NCBI RefSeq assembly: GCF_050864855.1
Contig: NZ_JBOZWW010000006.1
Location: forward strand, 1 to 13,441
Direction: 5' to 3'
Origin: Cardinium hertigii_C
GTDB taxonomy: Bacteria > Bacteroidota > Bacteroidia > Cytophagales > Amoebophilaceae
Length of the DNA: 13,441 bases
Both the position numbers and the translations under genes were made by a program. Below, piece after piece: positions 1-5,496 of this stretch. Below the pieces are notes generated by a model. It worked only from the letters and a program-made list of their open reading frames with translations. It made no database searches and had not been told where the DNA came from. Numbering within the stretch: the first letter of the stretch is position 1; each line of letters opens with the position of its first letter.

Positions 1-2
1 AC

Positions 3-293
3 CTGAATCTGAAAGATATCGAATCAAACTGGTCTGATGTGCTTCGTCTAGCCACCTCGATCAGCCAGGGGACAGTTACTGCATCCCTAATGCTCAAGAA
101 GTTGGCCAGTTATCCAAAACAGAACGGTCTGGCAAAAGCTCTCAGAGAAATCGGGAGAATAGAAAGAACATTATTCATGCTGAACTGGTTTCGAAATCCA
201 GAATTGCGTCGACGTGTACAAAAAGGGGTCAACTTGGATATGGGAAATTATTGTACGGTAGACATTGTTTCTGTTTTTTATATGAAATATTAA
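3..293 (+). pseudogene. tnpA: Tn3-family transposase (TnpA) internal fragment
   Basis: The frame is open from the window edge and reads LNLKDIESNWSDVLRLATSI, then GTVTASLMLKKLASYPKQNG, LAKALREIGRIERTLFMLNW and ELRRRVQKG. This is the well-conserved C-terminal DDE-region sequence of Tn3-family transposases, which cut and join the 38-bp ends of replicative transposons. Homology stops at about position 224, exactly where an inverted-repeat element begins. The last ~23 codons (VNLDMGNY... to the TAA at 291-293) are read-through into that element and are not transposase. The normal continuation (LNKGEARN-like) is missing, so this is a dead piece. It is visibly richer in G and C than the rest of the window, suggesting an imported element. 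Family assignment is confident; the upstream part lies outside the window. Confidence 0.85.
225..256 (+). repeat. Left 32-bp terminal inverted repeat
   Basis: Perfect reverse complement of 515-546. The outer end is GGGGTCAACT and the inner end ATTATTGTAC. Confidence 0.9.
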
Positions 294-514
294 CCATTAT
301 TCAACTATAATTATTTTATAAAATTTATTTGAGGATCAAATGTATTTTATTACTCTATCAATTTTAATAAACCAAATTTATTTTAACTAATGAACAACAT
401 TTTTATAATAGTTCTTTTCTTATTTATTGGCAACCCAGTAAAAATTATTAAATATATTTTTTGTTTATAATCAATTAAATAATATTTATAGAATAGAAAA
501 TAAACTAGATTAAA

Positions 515-546
515 GTACAATAATTTCCCATATCCAAGTTGACCCC
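515..546 (-). repeat. Right 32-bp terminal inverted repeat
   Basis: Perfect reverse complement of 225-256. The outer end, AGTTGACCCC, abuts the truncated resolvase frame. Confidence 0.9.
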
Positions 547-893
547 AACAAGTACGTATTATCATCATAAAGCAGAACCTAGATTTTAATCGTTATGATC
601 TTAATTCAAAAGTGATGGTTACCTTATTTTCTTTGTTTGGGGAACTTGAGCGAGATTTTATCAGTTTAAGAACTAAGGAAGCCTTAGCCTCAAAAAAAGC
701 AAATGGGATTAAACTAGGTAAACCCAAAGGAACCATTCAAAAAAGTAAGTTTGATGGTGATAAAGATAAAATTATCGAATTACTTAGTTTAGGTGTATCG
801 GTTAGACGAATTGCTAATTTATTGAATTATAAAAACCATATTTCACTTAATACATACATTAACAAGAGAAAATTGTTCAATAGAAAATTATAA
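546..893 (+). pseudogene. tnpR: Serine resolvase (TnpR-like), C-terminal part only
   Basis: The frame is open from 543 and reads VRIIIIKQNLDFNRYDLNSK, VMVTLFSLFGELERDFISLR, TKEALASKKANGIKLGKPKG, then a helix-turn-helix-like end LLSLGVSVRRIANLLNYKNH and a stop at 891-893. This is the end of the resolvase catalytic domain (the FGELERD..RTKEAL long-helix region), the GKPKG linker and the DNA-binding domain of small serine recombinases that resolve Tn3 cointegrates. The first ~100 residues, including the catalytic serine, are missing. The break falls exactly at the end of the 322-bp inverted-repeat element. A GTG/ATG pair at 612/615 could start a 92-93 aa peptide, but it would be catalytically dead. 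It probably belonged to the same transposon as the tnpA end at 1051-1200. Confidence 0.85.
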
Positions 894-1002
894 ATTTTAT
901 ATTAAAACAATATAGTTGATATTCAAATGATTATAGAAAAATTGATAAGAGAAAATGAAATTGTTTTTGATTCTGAATGCATTGTGTAACAAGAGATTTT
1001 GA

Positions 1003-1200
1003 ATCAAAATCAGACAAACCGTTCTTTTATTCAAAACACCCCTACGTTATAAAGAACAAAGAATAGATGATACACTTTATCAATACTTATCGCCACTAAG
1101 ATGGGAGCATATTAATCTAACAGGTAATTATATTTGGCGTAGCACTTTCAAGATCGGTAAAGGAAAATTTAGGCCCATGAGAACAATAAAAAATCTTTAG
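1003..1200 (+). pseudogene. tnpA: Tn3-family transposase, extreme C-terminal fragment
   Basis: The frame from about 1051 reads KEQRIDDTLYQYLSPLRWEH, INLTGNYIWR and IGKGKFRPMR, ending at TAG 1198-1200. The signature LSPLxWEHINLTGxYxW...GKFRPLR is the very end of Tn3-family TnpA. It sits where it should, running into the terminal inverted repeat. Upstream, a TGA at 1000-1002 and further stops interrupt the frame; only a weak trace (LILNAL, 970-987) may continue the family match. Nearly all of the transposase between the resolvase piece and this piece is gone, so this transposon is internally deleted. Confidence 0.8.
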
Positions 1201-1233
1201 CGTGCTTTATTTTCCGTTTCCTGACCTGACCCC
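1195..1233 (-). repeat. Tn3/Tn21-type terminal inverted repeat (39 bp)
   Basis: Read on the minus strand from 1233 it begins GGGGTCAGGTCAGGAAACGG and continues AAAATAAAGCACGCTAAAG. This closely matches the 38-bp ends of the Tn21/Tn501 branch of Tn3 transposons (GGGG start, ACGGAAAATAAAGCACGCTAA core). The tnpA stop codon overlaps its inner end, the usual arrangement. The outer flank is AACTA (1234-1238). No matching second end was seen in the window. Confidence 0.88.
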
Positions 1234-1581
1234 AACTAACTCTATTATTCAAAGTAAGATAGAAAGGAATAAAAAGTTTAAATAAAACACTTATAATCAA
1301 TATTAAAATAATATACAAGAAATAATTGAAAAAGTATTGACTTTAATAATTATTTTTTATAAAATAAAATTACCGTACCGCAAAAAATAACTTAGAAATC
1401 AGTACAGTACTTCACCATTTTTCCCCCTGTTTAATCATTAAATAATAAGTCAATAAGGTAAATACAGAAGATAGACTATCTATTTGGTAGTACTATATAA
1501 TTCTAAAACTATATAAGTATACCTTTGCAATAGAAAAGTAGGACTTACTAAAAACAAGAAAATGTCTACATAGTTGTTGTT
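1234..1581. other. Gene-free AT-rich spacer between the Tn3 remnant and the giant gene
   Basis: All frames are stop-rich. The only things seen are a possible sigma70-like promoter (1337-1365) and short inverted repeats such as AGTAGGACTTACT near 1538. Positions 1552-1581 are open in the frame of the downstream gene but lack a usual start codon. Confidence 0.6.
1337..1365 (+). promoter_or_regulatory. Possible sigma70-like promoter upstream of the giant gene
   Basis: TTGACT (1337-1342), a 17-bp spacer and TAAAAT (1360-1365) fit -35/-10 spacing. In sequence this AT-rich such matches are frequent by chance. The leader to the first start codon would be over 200 nt. Confidence 0.25.
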
Positions 1582-4500
1582 TTGTGTCCTATAAAAGACA
1601 TAAAGATCCATTATTTTACTGAAAATATATGCAATAATGGGCAAAATATTCTTTGTATTTTTCTATTGGAATGGTCTGATAAGGAAGTTATATCTACTAA
1701 ACGGTTAAAGTTGAATCTTATCATTGATCATTTAAATTTTGTTACTATGAAAAATAATCCTACAAATAGCTCTTCTAGACCATGGATAGACCGTTTGAGT
1801 AATTGGTGGAGTAGTAAAATATTAAAAGAACCCCAATATAGTCCAATTTATAGATCATATAATTTAAAAGATGTTAGATCGGATGATTTACTATTATTAG
1901 TAAAGGTAAATACTTTTAAATCAGATGAAAGCATACAGAATAATAATACATTATTAGCAAGTAATTTTAGTCATGTATCGGATATTTTTCCTTCAGTAAT
2001 AATAGATCCTGAATCTATGATAATATACCGTTCTTGTAGTTTACTAGCTAATGTTAATGATACCAGACACTTATATTGTAGTCATTTAGTACATGCATTA
2101 GTTAAATATTATGATAACGCGAAAATAGTTTTCCTATTTAATTGCGATGAGATAAGAGAAGAAACTTTTGCATCTTTTTTTGCGCATGTGTTGCTGTTTC
2201 TACCGGACATTGATATAAATAATTTTTCAGATCGTTCTCTTATGAGTGTGATGACATTCAATAATTCGCATAAAAACTGTACTTCTCAGGAAGATGTGAT
2301 AAAAAATCTTACTTATATTTTTCAAAAACATAAAAAGGAATTAGAAGAAAATAAAAAACCAGTATTGAATATAACCCATATAGAAAATTTGTATAATCAT
2401 TTTTCAGAAAAAGATGATAAAGAGTATAAGAATATAATTCTTCTTAAGAAGCCTGATACGGTACTAATATTGAATTCTGATTGGATTGTTTTAAATAATA
2501 CAGATCCAACTAACATGCTAAATAAAATACGTCAGACTATATCTTCTCTCATAGAAAATATTGTAATATATATAAAACAATATGTAGATGATCAAGAAGA
2601 AAAAAATAGTGATATAGGACCCTACCATAAGAAATTAAAAGAGGCATATGAATCATTTAAAAACATAATAGAAAAATTAGATCAAGGAGGAATGGATTCT
2701 AATCATTTTACGCAAAATCTTAATATCATTATGGGTAATTTAGATATTCCTATAACTCATAATTTTAGATTGATTAATCATTATATGATTTATGAAGAGA
2801 TTATAAATTATATAAATAATGATTATTATAAAACGTATCGTAAAGATCCTATTAATGAGCCTGAGCCATTAGATTTGATTAATAGATTATTAGATTTAGT
2901 TAAATATTTTAATGATCAAGTACAATCATATGATTATTTAATTAAACTAAAAGATCTTTTTTCAAGTTATGATATTCAGAAAGATATTACTCAATATACC
3001 AATTCTTCTAATGGTCTTATACATTCAATAGATCAGTATATAGTTGGTAAGGAATCACTTGATACAGTTATTAATAATATAGAAATATTATTACTTCCCT
3101 ACGATAAAAGTTATACTAGGGTAGAAGAATATAATCCTAAAAATATAACGTTCAATCGAGTAAAACTTAGTTTCCTCAAAAAGATCCTATCTTATACATT
3201 ACAACATAAGACTACATGTGATAATAGTAAAAATAAATTAGTTATAAAAGGTTCCTATGTGAAGCTGAGTGATTTTGAATTCATTATGTATACTTCAGAT
3301 TTTAAACCTATACTTAAACCTATAGAAGTATTTTCATTAAATAAGGTATTTATCGATTGTGATTTTTATTACACAGGCGATGAAATGCAGCTGTCTATTA
3401 TCGCACCAACATGGGAAATTATAGGTAATAAAACAATTACATTAGATGGTTTAAATCGAGAAGAAAATTTTGGATTTTCAGTCTTCTTTTCAAGAGAAAA
3501 AGATGGTGCACCTGGATTACCTGGTATTTCTGCTGTAAATTTTTTAGGTATTGGAGAAGTGTTTATTAATGCTAAAAATCTTACTATTTCTGCTAATGGT
3601 GGTAAAGGGGGAAGAGGAAACGATGGGAAAGATGGTAGTAATGGAGAGGAATATAAATTCACAAAACGTACTAAAAATTTTCTAGTACGTAATATTTATT
3701 GTGATCCAGATGGTAAAAACGTAAAGCTTCGTAACAAAGCTGGTAATAGCACATTATATTATTATACAGATGAAATATATTATTATACTAAAGAAGATTG
3801 CGATATAGGAGATAAAATTTTATCTAAAAATAATAGAACCTATACAATAGGATCAAATATATCTTATATAGATTCAGAGTATTATTTTAGTTCATGTAAA
3901 AAAATACAATCTTTCAAATATAATGTTTATGGAGACAATGGTACAAAAGGATATGATGGTGGAAAAGGTGGAAAAGGTGGAAAAATTAATCTGATTAGTT
4001 TAGGTAGTAGTATTCCTGAATTTGTAGTACATAATTATTCTGGGATACAAGGGGAAGATGGAAAAGGTGGAAAAAATGGAGATACAATCTTATTAAATTA
4101 TGTACAAGTAAAAAGTCATGATTATGATGATTTATGTTATTCATATTGGGAAAAAATTTCAGGAAAATCTGTAAAAGATCGCGGTGAACCAGGTCGAGAT
4201 GGAGGTAATGATAAAAATATGCTAGACCCAGAAACAGTTCCAGTTCAATACTATTCTGATATACTAAATGAATATGCAATTCACTCATTGGAAGATTTAG
4301 TTGACGAGAATAATATAGAAAAGACAGATTCAATCGATTTTCTTAAAAAATTATTTAATCATCAATCTGTTATGGACTTATATGATACACGAGGGTTAGT
4401 GAGTCAATTGATAGAGATAGAAAAACAGTATTATAGATTATGTACTAAAAATTCTTTTTTGTGGATGTATGAATCTGTATTGGATACAGTCATCCAACGT

Positions 4501-5127
4501 CAAAATGATCCTATACAGTATGCCATATCGGAAGACGATAAAATCGCATTGATCCAATTATCTATAACCATCTTAAGTAGAATATACTTTATTAATAGTG
4601 GTTTGCTAAATAGTTTAGTACTAGATTCGGATAAATACAGATCCTTACTAATAAATCAACTAGAGAAAATAAAAAAATTTAATAATATAGAGTCCATAAT
4701 AATAATAAATAAAGAGAACTATAAAAGTAATATACTTGTTAAAAACAATCAAATAAAAGAATTAATTTATAAAAATTTTATACCTAATGTGAATAAAAAA
4801 TTAAATCAGATAGATAATGATATGAAGTTATTAATTAATGAAGCAAATAATTTGAAAGATAAAACTAGTAATGATAAACATAGGTTAAGATTGCATTTTA
4901 ATATAGTAAAAAATATAATAATAAAAAAAGAAAATTTTAGCATTATACAGTTTTTATCTGAATTTTTATTTATTTTAAATCCATCGAATGGATTACCCTT
5001 TTACTTAGGAATAACTATATCTTATGTATTTTATGATATTTATGTTACCAATAAAAATATTACCAATAAAAATATTACCAATATAAACATTCTTAGTGGC
5101 GTAGAAAAAGTATATAACACGTTATAA
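1582..5127 (+). CDS. N-terminal half of the giant protein, with Gly-rich collagen-like blocks
   Basis: I do not recognise this 1181-aa product. Residues 1-640 are mixed, Asn/Asp/Ile/Lys-rich and soluble-looking, with helical stretches near 310-480. Residues 641-877 carry five glycine-rich blocks: DGAPGLPG (641-648), ANGGKGGRGNDGKDGSNG (672-689), YGDNGTKGYDGGKGGKGGK (783-801), GIQGEDGKGGKNGD (821-834) and DRGEPGRDGGND (866-877). They are separated by short beta-prone stretches such as VFINAKNLTISA, a pattern suggesting collagen-like or beta-helix turns. The end (about 1115-1155) is hydrophobic and followed by NKNITNKNITNINI. No signal peptide is evident. The start is uncertain: TTG at 1582 gives 55 stop-free codons before the first in-frame ATG at 1747 (MKNNPTNSSSRPW), more than expected by chance, but ATG 1747 is the conventional choice. 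No clear ribosome binding site precedes either. Confidence 0.75.
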   Translation: MCPIKDIKIHYFTENICNNGQNILCIFLLEWSDKEVISTKRLKLNLIIDHLNFVTMKNNPTNSSSRPWIDRLSNWWSSKILKEPQYSPIYRSYNLKDVRSDDLLLLVKVNTFKSDESIQNNNTLLASNFSHVSDIFPSVIIDPESMIIYRSCSLLANVNDTRHLYCSHLVHALVKYYDNAKIVFLFNCDEIREETFASFFAHVLLFLPDIDINNFSDRSLMSVMTFNNSHKNCTSQEDVIKNLTYIFQKHKKELEENKKPVLNITHIENLYNHFSEKDDKEYKNIILLKKPDTVLILNSDWIVLNNTDPTNMLNKIRQTISSLIENIVIYIKQYVDDQEEKNSDIGPYHKKLKEAYESFKNIIEKLDQGGMDSNHFTQNLNIIMGNLDIPITHNFRLINHYMIYEEIINYINNDYYKTYRKDPINEPEPLDLINRLLDLVKYFNDQVQSYDYLIKLKDLFSSYDIQKDITQYTNSSNGLIHSIDQYIVGKESLDTVINNIEILLLPYDKSYTRVEEYNPKNITFNRVKLSFLKKILSYTLQHKTTCDNSKNKLVIKGSYVKLSDFEFIMYTSDFKPILKPIEVFSLNKVFIDCDFYYTGDEMQLSIIAPTWEIIGNKTITLDGLNREENFGFSVFFSREKDGAPGLPGISAVNFLGIGEVFINAKNLTISANGGKGGRGNDGKDGSNGEEYKFTKRTKNFLVRNIYCDPDGKNVKLRNKAGNSTLYYYTDEIYYYTKEDCDIGDKILSKNNRTYTIGSNISYIDSEYYFSSCKKIQSFKYNVYGDNGTKGYDGGKGGKGGKINLISLGSSIPEFVVHNYSGIQGEDGKGGKNGDTILLNYVQVKSHDYDDLCYSYWEKISGKSVKDRGEPGRDGGNDKNMLDPETVPVQYYSDILNEYAIHSLEDLVDENNIEKTDSIDFLKKLFNHQSVMDLYDTRGLVSQLIEIEKQYYRLCTKNSFLWMYESVLDTVIQRQNDPIQYAISEDDKIALIQLSITILSRIYFINSGLLNSLVLDSDKYRSLLINQLEKIKKFNNIESIIIINKENYKSNILVKNNQIKELIYKNFIPNVNKKLNQIDNDMKLLINEANNLKDKTSNDKHRLRLHFNIVKNIIIKKENFSIIQFLSEFLFILNPSNGLPFYLGITISYVFYDIYVTNKNITNKNITNINILSGVEKVYNTL
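5047..5091 (+). repeat. 15-bp in-frame tandem repeat, three copies
   Basis: ACCAATAAAAATATT occurs twice exactly (5047-5061, 5062-5076), followed by a two-mismatch copy ACCAATATAAACATT (5077-5091). It encodes the repeated pentapeptide TNKNI and lies 33 bp before the internal stop codon. Confidence 0.85.
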
Positions 5128-5496
5128 AATTCTATTGAATCAGCATTAATTTATACAAAAAAAGAATTAAAAGAACATTTAAATAAGGTAAATAATAGTA
5201 ATTTAAAAGACCTTAAAAAAGAAATAAAAAATATAAATTCCGAATTTTATGAATTCAAAAAAACAAAAAATGTTTTAAATATTATATATTGTAGTAAATT
5301 ATATGAATTTAAAACTAATTTACTTGAAATATTAAATAGTAAAAAGAAGGATTTAGAAAAAAAACAAAAAAATAATTATTATGATGAATTAAATAAGGAT
5401 TTAAATAAAATAAACTATATCATCAATGGTGTAGCATTCATTACAACATTTTTTGAAGACTATGAGGAAATAAAACACGATGAATCTAAACTTAGT

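Larger units (their letters stand above)
225..546. mobile_element. 322-bp non-autonomous element with perfect 32-bp terminal inverted repeats (TIME/MITE-like)
   Basis: The element starts GGGGTCAACTTGGATATGGG and ends with the exact reverse complement; the two 32-bp ends (225-256 and 515-546) match base for base. The 258 bp between them are very AT-rich and hold no convincing gene. The GGGGTC start is the hallmark of Tn3-family ends, so a Tn3-derived inverted-repeat miniature element (TIME) moved by a Tn3 transposase is the most likely identity. Five-base flanks are AAAAA (220-224) and AACAA (547-551), a near but imperfect target duplication. The left flank is tnpA and the right flank is a resolvase gene, so it is not a simple insertion into one gene; a deletion or recombination between copies is likely. 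Confidence 0.7.

Noticed and set aside
383..568. Minus-strand frame in the 322-bp element
   Set aside because: It is low-complexity Ile/Leu/Tyr/Lys from AT-rich DNA and runs through the terminal repeat.
1520..1527. TACCTTTG, a match to the Bacteroidota -7 box (TAnnTTTG)
   Set aside because: No TTTG lies at the required -33 spacing (nearest is 1483-1486), and a match this short is expected by chance.
3369..4333. Minus-strand open frames (3369-3662 and 3995-4333) opposite the Gly-rich region
   Set aside because: They mirror the glycine codons of the plus-strand gene (Pro/Ser- and Leu/His-rich products) and have no family features.
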